From: Roseiconus nitratireducens
GTDB lineage: Bacteria > Planctomycetota > Planctomycetia > Pirellulales > Pirellulaceae
NCBI RefSeq assembly: GCF_008629675.1
Contig: NZ_VWOX01000025.1
Span: 1 to 60,648 of the forward strand
DNA: 60,648 bases
Direction: 5' to 3'
Shown here: positions 17,890 to 26,236 of the stretch, one piece after another
Layout: every line of letters starts with the position of its first letter
Numbering within the stretch: position 1 is the first letter of the stretch
Made by a program: the position numbers and the translations under genes
Notes under the pieces: model-generated
What the model was told of the DNA's origin: nothing
What the model saw: only the letters and a program-made list of their open reading frames with translations
Database searches by the model: none

Positions 17890-18390
17890 CGATCTATGAT
17901 CGATCCATTTCAAACGGCTGAATCTTTTAGAAAACCTCGATTCAGCCCTTCAATATTGTCACTTACTTCCCCTTTATTCAATCCTGATTGAGTCATGAAT
18001 CATCCATGACCTGATCGCTAGTCGTTCATCTGATCGAGTCGTTCGCTTTCAAGGAACATTGCTGCTTTTTGAACGAGTCATAAACGATCCACCTTGGCAA
18101 TTTTGAAATAGTTACCCGTTCATTCCCAGCAGTCCAAAAGCGGTGTTTCGGACTTTGAACGACTCACGCATCGTTCTAGAACCGACCATAAACGATTCAA
18201 GAGTCGGTCAAAAATATCTTGAACAAGTCGTTAGTCGACTCGTTCTTTTCTCTGTACTTTGTACTCACGCAAGCAACTGTATGAACGATCCACGGATCGT
18301 TCTTCATACGGCCAAATGAATGGTGAGGAACGATACCAAACGGCAAATTAACGGCGAATACATTTATTGAACAGATCAAGAGACCGTTCG
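17890..18390. repeat. iteron-like repeats, candidate plasmid replication origin
   Basis: An AT-richer 500-bp region crowded with related 20-25-bp units built on GAACGA and its inverse. Examples are at 18071-18090, 18157-18176, 18179-18198, 18221-18245 and 18283-18302; the last reads GAACGATCCACGGATCGTTC, nearly a full palindrome. Further partial units (CGTTC...GTTCG, GAACGATACC) lie near 18023 and 18328. Clustered degenerate repeats beside a RepA-type initiator gene are the classic arrangement of an iteron origin. No clear DnaA box was seen. Confidence 0.65.
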
Positions 18391-18509
18391 TGAACGTTAA
18401 AAAGTCGACCGTTTTTTCAATGGTGAACTGGTCGTCCAGACTGTCGGCCATTTACTTGCGTTGGAAAACCGTCTGCGCTACCCTTCTGATATTGTTCATT
18501 CTCATTCCT

Positions 18510-19046
18510 ATGTCTGAATTTCTATCAGCGGTTGAGGCCGCAAAACTCACCACCGTCTCGGCAAGTACGATCAAGCGTTTTATTCGCGATGTCGTTGCGG
18601 CTGAAGATCATCCGAGCCGCCACCAAATTGAACCGTCTCCTGAAGAGCTCAAGCGAGCGCAGAAAGCAAAGGAGCCATACCGTTGGAAGATTGCTAAAGC
18701 GTTAGTCCTGGAGCAGTTCGGTTCAATTGACGATGCGAAGAAGGGGAGTAGCACTGGCGAAGCATCAGAGCTCGTACTGGAAATTCTCCGGAACCAGTTA
18801 GAAAGCAAAGATGAACAGATTCGGAAACTTGAAATACAACTGGACCGCAAGGATGACCAGATCATGAGACAAGACGAGCGCATGCGTGAAACGCATGTTC
18901 TAATGCAAGACCTGCAAAAGCGATTAGCCTTAACACCGGCTCCCAACGATGTCGTTGTCATTGACGATACGTCCGATGTCGCGAAGCCGAACACGTCTAA
19001 AGAAAAGCGGCCACTATTTGGCGGCTTGTTCCGAAAAGCGAAATAG
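18510..19046 (+). CDS. helix-turn-helix / coiled-coil plasmid protein
   Basis: 178 residues from ATG 18510. An N-terminal helix-turn-helix (LSAVEAAKLTTVSASTIKRFI) reads like an excisionase or MerR-type DNA-binding head. A long charged coiled coil follows at about residues 85-140 (repeats of KDEQIRKLE and KDDQIMRQDE), and the C-terminus is short and basic. It sits between the iteron-like region and the rep gene, so it may bind the origin or help partition. No named family is certain. Confidence 0.7.
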   Translation: MSEFLSAVEAAKLTTVSASTIKRFIRDVVAAEDHPSRHQIEPSPEELKRAQKAKEPYRWKIAKALVLEQFGSIDDAKKGSSTGEASELVLEILRNQLESKDEQIRKLEIQLDRKDDQIMRQDERMRETHVLMQDLQKRLALTPAPNDVVVIDDTSDVAKPNTSKEKRPLFGGLFRKAK

Positions 19047-19081
19047 GGGAGTCATCCCACCATCATTCATCCCAAGAGCAC

Positions 19082-20431
19082 TTGACCCCTTCCTCAGATC
19101 AGAAACGGCCCGCCAATACTCGGCCCCGAACCTCCCGGTATTGCGGACTGGCGCAGCACACGCTCGTTGAACACGCACTCTGCCCGCTCGATACGCGAGA
19201 GGGGATTCAACCGGGACTCCTTCATGATGCCAGTTACCAATTCACCGACAAGCACCGCAATCGTAAGACGGCGCACGCCCAAGTGGCCGCACCGTTTGGA
19301 TTTTCACCGAATGATGAGCTTTACCTCTACGGCCTGATGTCGCTGAATTTTGCTCAGACACAGCCAAGCGTTGATTTTTATGCCACTCCCTACTGGTGTC
19401 TCAAACAGCTGGGCGTTGTCGACGAGGGACAGGATCAAGCAAAACGGTTTCAAATTTTCCGCAGTGCAATTCGTCGTCTTGCCGGAGTCGTCTACACGAA
19501 CGACCGATTCTACGATCCGATTCGTGGGGAGCATCGCGACGTGGCCTTTGGCTTCTTGAAGTACTCGTTGCCAATTGATCCGGCCAGCAGTCGCGCCTGG
19601 CACTTTATTCACGACGCGCAGTGGTTTGAGTTTTGCCAGGCTGTTCAAGGGAGCTTCTCGTTCGACTTTCAGACGTACCGCCAGCTCGACTTTGCTTCGC
19701 GACGCTTGTTCTTGTTATTGCAGAAAACGTTCCATCGCTTGGACGCAACGCCACCGCTAGAACTACGAAGCCTCGGGGTTCAGACACTCGGCTTTAGCCC
19801 GACACTCGAGACGAAGGCTATTCGGCAAAAGTTGATTCGCATAGCTACCACATTGCTGGACCTGAAGGCGATCGTCTTGCCACCAGCCGCCAAATCAGTT
19901 CGCGACCTGTTCGCAAAACAAAGTAAAGGGGTGTTTACGGTGACCTTTCACCGCGGCTCCTACTTCGACGGGCAGCCCTATCGCGTGACATTCACTGCCG
20001 AAGACTCACCACTTTTTGAACCGCTTGCGTCCCTAGGGTTTGATGCGGCCACCATCAAGCGTTTGGTTGAGGCTTACCCTCCGCGACTGCTGCAAGAATG
20101 GACCGACATTACCCTCAGTGCAATTGAGCAGAAACGGATCAACCAATCGCCGGAGGCATTTTTTATGTATCACTTAAAATTAGCTCATGAACGTAAAACG
20201 ACGCCGCCTGACTGGTGGCGTGAGTTGCGTCGTCTGGAATTTGCCCGCCAAAGAGAAGTTCGCATCAGCGACGATGACGATGAAGATGCGTTCAAGAATT
20301 ACTTAGCAGAGGAGGGGAAGTTCCTCAGCGTATTGCGAGATGCTGCGAGAAGCAAAGCCGTTAAGCAAATTGCCGCCACATCAAAACCAATCGGAACACG
20401 TTCCGCGACGCTCCACCGCCAGCAGCAATAA
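19082..20431 (+). CDS. repA: RepA-type plasmid replication initiator (RPA family)
   Basis: 449 residues of the family known as replication initiator protein A. Visible hallmarks are FGFSPNDELYLYGLMSLNF near the start, the paired winged-helix region (FQIFRSAIRRLAGVVY and the RQLDFASRRLFLLLQ helix) and a C-terminal helical part. It should recognise the nearby iterons and open the origin. The start codon is a TTG; the conserved part begins about 50 residues in, so the true start may be later. The last 133 bases are overlapped by an antisense gene. Confidence 0.85.
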   Translation: MTPSSDQKRPANTRPRTSRYCGLAQHTLVEHALCPLDTREGIQPGLLHDASYQFTDKHRNRKTAHAQVAAPFGFSPNDELYLYGLMSLNFAQTQPSVDFYATPYWCLKQLGVVDEGQDQAKRFQIFRSAIRRLAGVVYTNDRFYDPIRGEHRDVAFGFLKYSLPIDPASSRAWHFIHDAQWFEFCQAVQGSFSFDFQTYRQLDFASRRLFLLLQKTFHRLDATPPLELRSLGVQTLGFSPTLETKAIRQKLIRIATTLLDLKAIVLPPAAKSVRDLFAKQSKGVFTVTFHRGSYFDGQPYRVTFTAEDSPLFEPLASLGFDAATIKRLVEAYPPRLLQEWTDITLSAIEQKRINQSPEAFFMYHLKLAHERKTTPPDWWRELRRLEFARQREVRISDDDDEDAFKNYLAEEGKFLSVLRDAARSKAVKQIAATSKPIGTRSATLHRQQQ

Positions 20432-20814
20432 CCCGCCAACCAGGCAATTGCTCCGTTCGCGTAGAACTGGTAATACCGGTAGTGGTTCTCGACGAGCGTC
20501 ATGTAGGCTCCAAGGCTAACCTCCAAACGGCCAAAGTTCCATGATGGACGACGAAGTCCCGTTGCGTGATGCAGCGAATCAATAAGCAACCATCGAACAG
20601 TGCTGGCGAGCAGACCGAGGGTCAATGCCGCAACGGTCGAGTACAGAAACCCGCCCACACTAAGAAATTGCGACGCGGCTTCACCGTATAGCCAGTTCCA
20701 AGCGATATCGCTTACCTGTCCAAGGCCTGCCAGTAGAACGAACCCTGGAAGAAGGTAGGCGATCACGAGCCCGAAACTCTTGGAATCAACTCCGTTCACT
20801 GGTGGACCGTACAC
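20299..20814 (-). CDS. hypothetical membrane protein
   Basis: 171 residues with four clear hydrophobic segments (about 14-32, 50-78, 118-134 and 143-158) and no recognised domain. Codons and hydrophobic pattern look genuine rather than a shadow. Its 3' end overlaps the 3' end of repA on the other strand by 133 bases, so the two convergent transcripts would be complementary there. Function unknown. Confidence 0.6.
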   Translation of the reverse strand: MYGPPVNGVDSKSFGLVIAYLLPGFVLLAGLGQVSDIAWNWLYGEAASQFLSVGGFLYSTVAALTLGLLASTVRWLLIDSLHHATGLRRPSWNFGRLEVSLGAYMTLVENHYRYYQFYANGAIAWLAGYCCWRWSVAERVPIGFDVAAICLTALLLAASRNTLRNFPSSAK

Positions 20815-21160
20815 CCTTCAGGCGGCAAATGCAAACGTTGGTTCGCTGGCGAGATGCAGCGGTTCGGGCAGAGGCAGGTCGCGAGGGGGCCATCACTCAC
20901 GAATCAGTCAGGCAGGAATGCGAACCAGGTAGAACGGATCGCCGACAAGCTTGAGGCTTGGCCGTCCTACGAAGTCGTCTCATTTGTCGTACCGAACGAC
21001 GCTTCGCATTCAAAACCAAGTCGCGGCTTGGAAAAACAGCCCTGCGGCAGAGTAGCAGTTGCTTCGTTCGCACGGTCAAGGTGCTTTCTGCGAACTCCAC
21101 CTTGAACCGCCCTCAGAAACCGCCGGTGCCGCAGCATTCTATTCTTTCCCAAATCACATC
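20815..21160. other. 346-bp intergenic region with a near-palindrome
   Basis: No convincing gene. A near-palindrome CCAAGTCGCGGCTTGG lies at about 21016-21031. The sequence looks like degenerate repeat or gene debris between the rep module and the next genes. Confidence 0.35.
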
Positions 21161-21559
21161 ATGGATCACACATCCGAACACATTCCTACCCAAATAACAC
21201 ACGATCAAGCGACGGCATTGTATCGAGCCTGCCAAAGCGTGCTGGAGCATCGCGATTGCTTGTGCGACAGCGACTTTCGAAATTGCAGTGTTTGTCAGTG
21301 CCAGTCGGCCGTCGAAGCTATTCACGACTCGTCGATTGCGATCGATAGCGAACTGCACGTCACGCCTGAGCAGTTCATGGAATTCTTTCGATCAGACGAT
21401 TTTCATCAACAGATGTCCGATGACGATTGCCGCGAACTGTTCGCCTACGCCCTCAAAGGATCCAGTGACTTCACCACAGGTTTCCTCAACGACATTCTGT
21501 CCGACTATTGCGTCGAGAATCTGATCGTCGTTAACACTGACACACTGGACGGGCAATAG
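21161..21559 (+). CDS. hypothetical protein, Cys-containing
   Basis: 132 residues from ATG 21161. A helical acidic protein with a Cys cluster (CLCDSDFRNCSVCQC) that could bind a metal. No signal peptide or known domain is recognised. It is followed by another hypothetical gene on the same strand. Confidence 0.5.
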   Translation: MDHTSEHIPTQITHDQATALYRACQSVLEHRDCLCDSDFRNCSVCQCQSAVEAIHDSSIAIDSELHVTPEQFMEFFRSDDFHQQMSDDDCRELFAYALKGSSDFTTGFLNDILSDYCVENLIVVNTDTLDGQ

Positions 21560-21619
21560 CGTCAAGCTCGTTTGCGTGTAACGCTTGCAAGCCGGATAGC
21601 GATGCTGCACAGTGTCAGC

Positions 21620-21952
21620 ATGAAGCTAAAAACTGTTCTCGATGTTTCCACGGTTGCTGTTTTGCTTTCGGCCGCCGTGTATGCCTACACGGCACTCGTG
21701 CCAGACAACGGAGTGTCCCCGGCCATCGACATGGTGCGTAAAACGACTACAGGCAAAGACTATCCGTGGCAACAAGAGTGTGACGCAACTTGCGCAAAAT
21801 TTCTCGGAACGACCGCGATGCAGGAGATTGACGGCGCCGGCTGTAACGACCTCTTGATTGGCTTCATGTTTGGGCTCGGAAACGACTACGAGAAGGCTTT
21901 GCGCGACAGGATCGTTTCGATTCCTGGCTGCAGTCTCTCGGGGATGCGGTAG
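21620..21952 (+). CDS. hypothetical protein with N-terminal membrane anchor
   Basis: 110 residues from ATG 21620. A hydrophobic segment at about 8-26 could be a signal or anchor, followed by a small Cys-containing domain (CDATCAKF, GAGCNDLL, PGCSL) that may form disulfides outside the membrane. No family recognised. It ends 7 bases from the convergent CD-NTase stop. Confidence 0.5.
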   Translation: MKLKTVLDVSTVAVLLSAAVYAYTALVPDNGVSPAIDMVRKTTTGKDYPWQQECDATCAKFLGTTAMQEIDGAGCNDLLIGFMFGLGNDYEKALRDRIVSIPGCSLSGMR

Positions 21953-21959
21953 CGATCAT

Positions 21960-23546
21960 CTATCGAACATTCACCACAAACTCACCACTTCTCGAAACGC
22001 AAATACCATCCTTGACAATGAAGCACTCTGCCCAGTGCATCCCTGAATACTTCGTGGACTCATCGTCTTTGACTTTGCCCGATCGCTTCCCATCGTAGAA
22101 ACCCCCTCGCAGGTCATTTGCACTGCCTGCTTCTCGACCGCTATTCACGATTTGCCAGTGCACGCTGTAAGGTTTTGGAACATCCGTGATCGCTTCAAAA
22201 ACCAACCCCACATTCTTCGGCAATGCCGAGCTGTTGCTCCTGAAAACAGTTGGTCGGAATCCATTGCGCATGTATTTGGCCTTAATTTGAGTTTGGTACC
22301 TCGTCGGTGACATGTGCCAACGAGGTGGCTCGCGATGAGCCACGTCAAAACGCAGATACTTCCCTAACGTGCGACCAAACGCGGATTCAACAATCGCGTT
22401 GTTAGCAACCAGTTGGGGCGCGTATGTATCTGCAACGCGTCTTCCTATGTCACCACCGAACGACTCGACGAGCGTTCGCTCAAGCCCTTTGGGCGTCGAC
22501 GCGTTCAGGATGTCGTCAATATCCTCTTGAAGCCATCCGATCCACTGGAAGAACGCGTCCGCTTTTTCGCTACCTTCGTCATTCCATCGGTCAGCGAAGT
22601 TCTCGTTCGGGTTCACGGGATTCCAAATAACCCACTTGTCGTTTTCACACTTTATCAACCCAGTTTCTTGATATCTTTGGATTCGATCGACCAAGTTGGC
22701 TAGCGTTGAGTACACATCCGGCTCTCCTTGGTACGCCAGAGCAGCCAAGGTGTTAATGATGATGGAGATTGGACGATCTTCCCAATTCTTCAATCCATTA
22801 AATCTGACGTCGCGGTGACGTTTCAAGACTTGGATTGACCGCTGCAGGGGCGTTCTTACAAGTTGATCTGGGACGTCATCTACACTTGCGAAAATCTCCA
22901 TATTCTCAAGGTAGATTTCGCGTTTACGCAAAGGCGAGAGTTCTTCGAAGATCGCCCGCTGTCGCTCCCTAAACCAATCCGCATATCCCGCTGGATTCGT
23001 GAAGCCCCACGAGTAGACGCAGCTTACCTTGTTGAGATCGGTTAGAGCAACCGATTGAACCGAATGGTGTTCCGAGACGTTTGAAAACCGCTGCGGATCC
23101 GGGATACACGGAAGTATGTCTATGTGAAAGCCAGCTCCATCTTGCTCCGCGTAGTTTAACGTCCAGCAGCGGCGTCCTTCCCCGTCGAGCATTTCTGAAT
23201 AAGTGCCGTGCTCTTTTAATCGGTTGCCTACCAGATGACGAATCGTCTTTGCTGTGGTGTTTTGCTTGGGGTATGGCAGCACACATGCGAGATCGATGTC
23301 GTAGTTGGTTTCTTTGCCATCGCGAATTGGGCGAACAACTGTGCCCAAACGAAATGAACCCTGCGGATAAATAGAAGGCTCACCGTGCGCACCTGGATAG
23401 TGCCCATCATTCAGCCACCGCCCCACCGAAGTATATCGCTCTACAGCTTGCTTGTACTTGCTTGGGGGAATGTCAAGTTCTTCAGCAAGCTGGCGAAGGA
23501 TCGAGTTCACGATCAAGGTTCGGTTGTCGATGACTGAGTGATGCAT
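21960..23546 (-). CDS. cdn: CBASS CD-NTase with C-terminal AGS-C sensor domain
   Basis: 528 residues from ATG 23546; an earlier in-frame start at 23642 would overlap the effector gene. The nucleotidyltransferase core carries the GS motif (PQGSFRLG, G63-S64), the metal-binding YDIDL (D83, D85) and a third acid in GFHIDILPC (D143). This is a cGAS/DncV-like enzyme that should make a cyclic oligonucleotide after phage infection. The last 140 or so residues (from FDVAHREPPRWHM through HWQIVNSGREAG to the end) match the AGS-C sensor domain found on such enzymes. It starts 3 bases past the stop of the Cap5 gene. The product nucleotide cannot be read from sequence. Confidence 0.88.
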   Translation of the reverse strand: MHHSVIDNRTLIVNSILRQLAEELDIPPSKYKQAVERYTSVGRWLNDGHYPGAHGEPSIYPQGSFRLGTVVRPIRDGKETNYDIDLACVLPYPKQNTTAKTIRHLVGNRLKEHGTYSEMLDGEGRRCWTLNYAEQDGAGFHIDILPCIPDPQRFSNVSEHHSVQSVALTDLNKVSCVYSWGFTNPAGYADWFRERQRAIFEELSPLRKREIYLENMEIFASVDDVPDQLVRTPLQRSIQVLKRHRDVRFNGLKNWEDRPISIIINTLAALAYQGEPDVYSTLANLVDRIQRYQETGLIKCENDKWVIWNPVNPNENFADRWNDEGSEKADAFFQWIGWLQEDIDDILNASTPKGLERTLVESFGGDIGRRVADTYAPQLVANNAIVESAFGRTLGKYLRFDVAHREPPRWHMSPTRYQTQIKAKYMRNGFRPTVFRSNSSALPKNVGLVFEAITDVPKPYSVHWQIVNSGREAGSANDLRGGFYDGKRSGKVKDDESTKYSGMHWAECFIVKDGICVSRSGEFVVNVR

Positions 23547-23548
23547 GC

Positions 23549-24679
23549 CTAGACCTGGGAAATGGTTATGGTTCGTATGAATCCACCGCTCTTGCGGTTT
23601 TGGTCGTACACGCGGAAGGGAAGATCTGCTTTTGGCATCCAAATACGACCGAGCTCGACCGCAGCGGCAACCGGAATTGCTGGAAAAACCGACAGCTCAC
23701 ACGATTCGCCATGCCGAAGCTTGATTTGATCAAATAGCTTCCTCATGGTTTCGCGGAAGAGTTGCAACTGAGCTCTACTCTTGAGAAAGTCGTTTCCAGG
23801 TTCGGTTGGAGTGACGGTATAGATGCAGCAGTCGTCGCCTAACACAGAACGCACGCGGTCGTTTGTGACACTTGCACTCAACGCAAGATTGATTGCGACG
23901 GCAGTTGCGGATTCATTGCCATCTTGCAGCACCTTGAACTCAAACGGCTTGTTGTGTTCGAGCCAGCTCCAGGTTGAAGGCTCCCGATGGAGTTGATACA
24001 CGTCAGCCATTGGGATGTCAGATAACAACCTTCCCAACTCAACCAACAAAGGAATGGGGGCCAATGCAAACACCGAAAGGTGCACAGCATCAACCGTTAA
24101 ACGCGGCTTTACACGTTCGGCAAACTGACGCCGAAGATGTTCCACCTCCATTGTCCAATAGAGCTGTTCGTCATCTCCGATTGAGGCGTTTCCAAGACTC
24201 AGCGATATTGGTTCGTGGCTCGCGGGATACCGATCTGGAAGCAGGGCCAATTTTGCATTTTGAATCGTTAGCGGCGTCCCGTGTTCGCCGATCCTCGCAC
24301 CATACATAAGAACGTGTGAGCGGCGCTCTTGATCAATGGCCGTTACAAGCTCAATGCGGCTCTCATGAGCTTGTTTCATTTTTTGCAAACGCGCAACTGA
24401 ATGCCCCGCGACATCAACCTTGTCAATCAATCGATGATGCGCATCGCAAAGAAGCATCAAGTTGGAAAGGTCAGCCTTGAGCTTTTCTGAAAGCACTGGA
24501 TCGCCGCGCGGCCCCGTGGGCTTATCAGCGATAATGTGCGCAATGTATGCCTGGTTGAACTCCGCCTTCGTTGCCTGATCGCGGAACAACTCTCGATTAC
24601 AACCCTCGTACTGACAACGACCGGCAGCTCTGCCCCAAAGGCAAAGCCTAATCGGTTCTGGAACGTTTGATACTGACAT
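23549..24679 (-). CDS. cap5: CBASS effector Cap5: HNH endonuclease-SAVED
   Basis: 376 residues from ATG 24679. The N-terminal HNH nuclease has zinc cysteines C22 and C27, the catalytic AHIIA histidine (H48) and LMLLCDAHHRLID. From about residue 170 to the end is a SAVED domain, with FALAPIPLLVELGRLL and VYQLHREPSTWSW as its marks. In this family the SAVED part binds the cyclic nucleotide made by the CD-NTase, the protein assembles, and the HNH part degrades DNA. The neighbouring CD-NTase starts 3 bases downstream. All motifs look intact. Confidence 0.92.
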   Translation of the reverse strand: MSVSNVPEPIRLCLWGRAAGRCQYEGCNRELFRDQATKAEFNQAYIAHIIADKPTGPRGDPVLSEKLKADLSNLMLLCDAHHRLIDKVDVAGHSVARLQKMKQAHESRIELVTAIDQERRSHVLMYGARIGEHGTPLTIQNAKLALLPDRYPASHEPISLSLGNASIGDDEQLYWTMEVEHLRRQFAERVKPRLTVDAVHLSVFALAPIPLLVELGRLLSDIPMADVYQLHREPSTWSWLEHNKPFEFKVLQDGNESATAVAINLALSASVTNDRVRSVLGDDCCIYTVTPTEPGNDFLKSRAQLQLFRETMRKLFDQIKLRHGESCELSVFPAIPVAAAVELGRIWMPKADLPFRVYDQNRKSGGFIRTITISQV

Positions 24680-24686
24680 CTCGGTG

Positions 24687-24920
24687 CTAGTGCTTCTTAT
24701 CCTTCGGTGGGTTCGGATCATTGCCGTAGCTGTCGGAATCGCGAATCTGGCCGTTGGGGCGGTGAATCACGAGTTCTGTTTTGTGCGTCTTGGCGAGCTC
24801 TTTGCCAGCGTCAATCGCTTGTTGCTGAGTTGGGTGAACGGACGATGCCCGCTCAGCCCCTTCTCGCTTGACTGCCCAGCCGTTTTGCCCGGGGACAACG
24901 TGGTAATCCTTCTTGGTCAT
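24687..24920 (-). CDS. DUF2188 protein, first gene of the CBASS operon
   Basis: 77 residues from ATG 24920. It starts TKKDYHVVPGQNGWAVKREGAERASS and contains TQQQAIDAGKELAK and LVIHRPNGQIRDSDSYG, the DUF2188 pattern. It ends 8 bases before the cap5 start, so it looks like the leading gene of one operon with cap5 and the CD-NTase. DUF2188 is not among the usual CBASS ancillary proteins (Cap2, Cap3). Its role here is unknown and could be regulatory, protective or incidental. Confidence 0.8.
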   Translation of the reverse strand: MTKKDYHVVPGQNGWAVKREGAERASSVHPTQQQAIDAGKELAKTHKTELVIHRPNGQIRDSDSYGNDPNPPKDKKH

Positions 24921-25090
24921 GGCTTTCTCAATGAAAAAATGAAGTGGTGTTGGCTGCCCAACGTTGGGAGCCGTAAAGGTTTGCCGCTTACGACGATTGC
25001 GCCGAAAAGCTGCGAATCTGACGACTAGACCTTCGTTTTCTGGTCCCTCCCCGCATTGACAGACACTTGGCGATCGATGAAGATCCTGGT

Positions 25091-25109
25091 GGGTCAAGTT
25101 ACTTGACCC
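25091..25109. promoter_or_regulatory. candidate CapW operator
   Basis: GGGTCAAGTTACTTGACCC is a perfect inverted repeat with 8-bp arms and a 3-bp spacer. It lies between the divergent CBASS operon and the WYL regulator gene, 38 bases before the chosen regulator start. This is the expected place for an operator through which a WYL regulator represses both directions. Confidence 0.6.
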
Positions 25110-25147
25110 GTACAGAAAGTATACGCATCAGAATCGAGCCCGCAACC

Positions 25148-26047
25148 GTGGTACAACCGGAAAAGTCAGAAATTCGCCATAGTGTCCAACGTAGACTCGA
25201 ATTCATCGAGTTTCGTTTGTTCTGGGAGGGGCAAATCAACCGGTCGGATATCGTCGAGCAATTCGGAGTCTCCGTTCCGCAGGCATCAGGGGATCTGAAG
25301 CGGTACCAGGAATCCGCCCCTGATTTCATTCGCTACGACAGCCATCTGAAGACATACCGTCCTACAGAAAGGTTCAAGCCGGTGCATCTACGGCCTTCGG
25401 CGGACGCCTATCTATCCCAGCTGCGATTGCAAGAATCTGGATATGTTGCCGAGGGTGAGACGTGGGCTCAGCAAATGCCCGACTTCTCGGTCGTCCCGAT
25501 CCTTCGTCGTCCCGTTGGACCGGAGATTTTGCGAGCGGTAATTGGCGCGGCTCGTGACTCCCACGCTTTGAAGGTTAAGTATCAGTCCGCTTACTCCAAT
25601 ACAACGACGTGGCGATGGATTGCCCCGCATGCATTTGGATACGACGGATTCGGTTGGCACGCGCGGTCCTGGTGCCTTCGCCGCAAATCGTTTCGAGATT
25701 TCGTTCTCACGCGAATCGTGGAGGTCGACGGTTCCAAGCCAGAGAAGATCAATCGAGCGGAAGACGTTGAGTGGAATCACTCCGTCACACTCGTTCTTGA
25801 GCCGAACCCAAAGCTAGCCCCGGGAGACAAACGCGCCGTCGAACTCGACTACCGAATGGAAGATGGCAAGTGCAAGATCGAGACTCGGGTCTCTTTGCTC
25901 TACTACATGATGGGGCACTTGTGTTTGGCCCCGGAGCACGATGCGCTTGACCCAAAGGTTGCTCGACTGGTGTTGGTAAACCGAGATGAGGTCGAGCGGA
26001 TTCGAAAAGCGGTGAAGAGCCAAATTGCTTCGGAGGCGCAGGCGTGA
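25148..26047 (+). CDS. capW: WYL-domain transcriptional regulator, CapW-like
   Basis: About 299 residues from GTG 25148. A TTG at 25067 also opens the frame but would place the palindrome inside the gene. The N-terminus is a winged helix-turn-helix (RRLEFIEFRLFWEGQINRSDIVEQF, then VPQASGDLKRY). A WYL domain follows (ALKVKYQSAYSNTTTWRWIAPHAFGYDGFGWHARSW), then a C-terminal WCX-like part. Regulators of this shape (CapW, BrxR) control CBASS and BREX loci. Its divergence from the CBASS operon over a palindrome fits a repressor that responds to infection. Confidence 0.8.
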   Translation: MVQPEKSEIRHSVQRRLEFIEFRLFWEGQINRSDIVEQFGVSVPQASGDLKRYQESAPDFIRYDSHLKTYRPTERFKPVHLRPSADAYLSQLRLQESGYVAEGETWAQQMPDFSVVPILRRPVGPEILRAVIGAARDSHALKVKYQSAYSNTTTWRWIAPHAFGYDGFGWHARSWCLRRKSFRDFVLTRIVEVDGSKPEKINRAEDVEWNHSVTLVLEPNPKLAPGDKRAVELDYRMEDGKCKIETRVSLLYYMMGHLCLAPEHDALDPKVARLVLVNRDEVERIRKAVKSQIASEAQA

Positions 26048-26236
26048 CTTTGCAAAACTTCCAACAACGAAGAATCAGCGGTTCGTCGCCCAAGAAATTT
26101 GCCCAATCCGCATGGCCAGTGACCAAACGTGTCAAACACATCCGCTACGCTCGGATGCCAACCCCTCAGGGGAGCGATTCTTTGCCAGCATTCCGGTATC
26201 GTATGTCCGTAACTGATTTTTAACTTGGGGCAATCT

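Noticed and set aside
17890..18390. CRISPR array
   Set aside because: The repeats are degenerate, of mixed orientation and unevenly spaced, with no cas genes.
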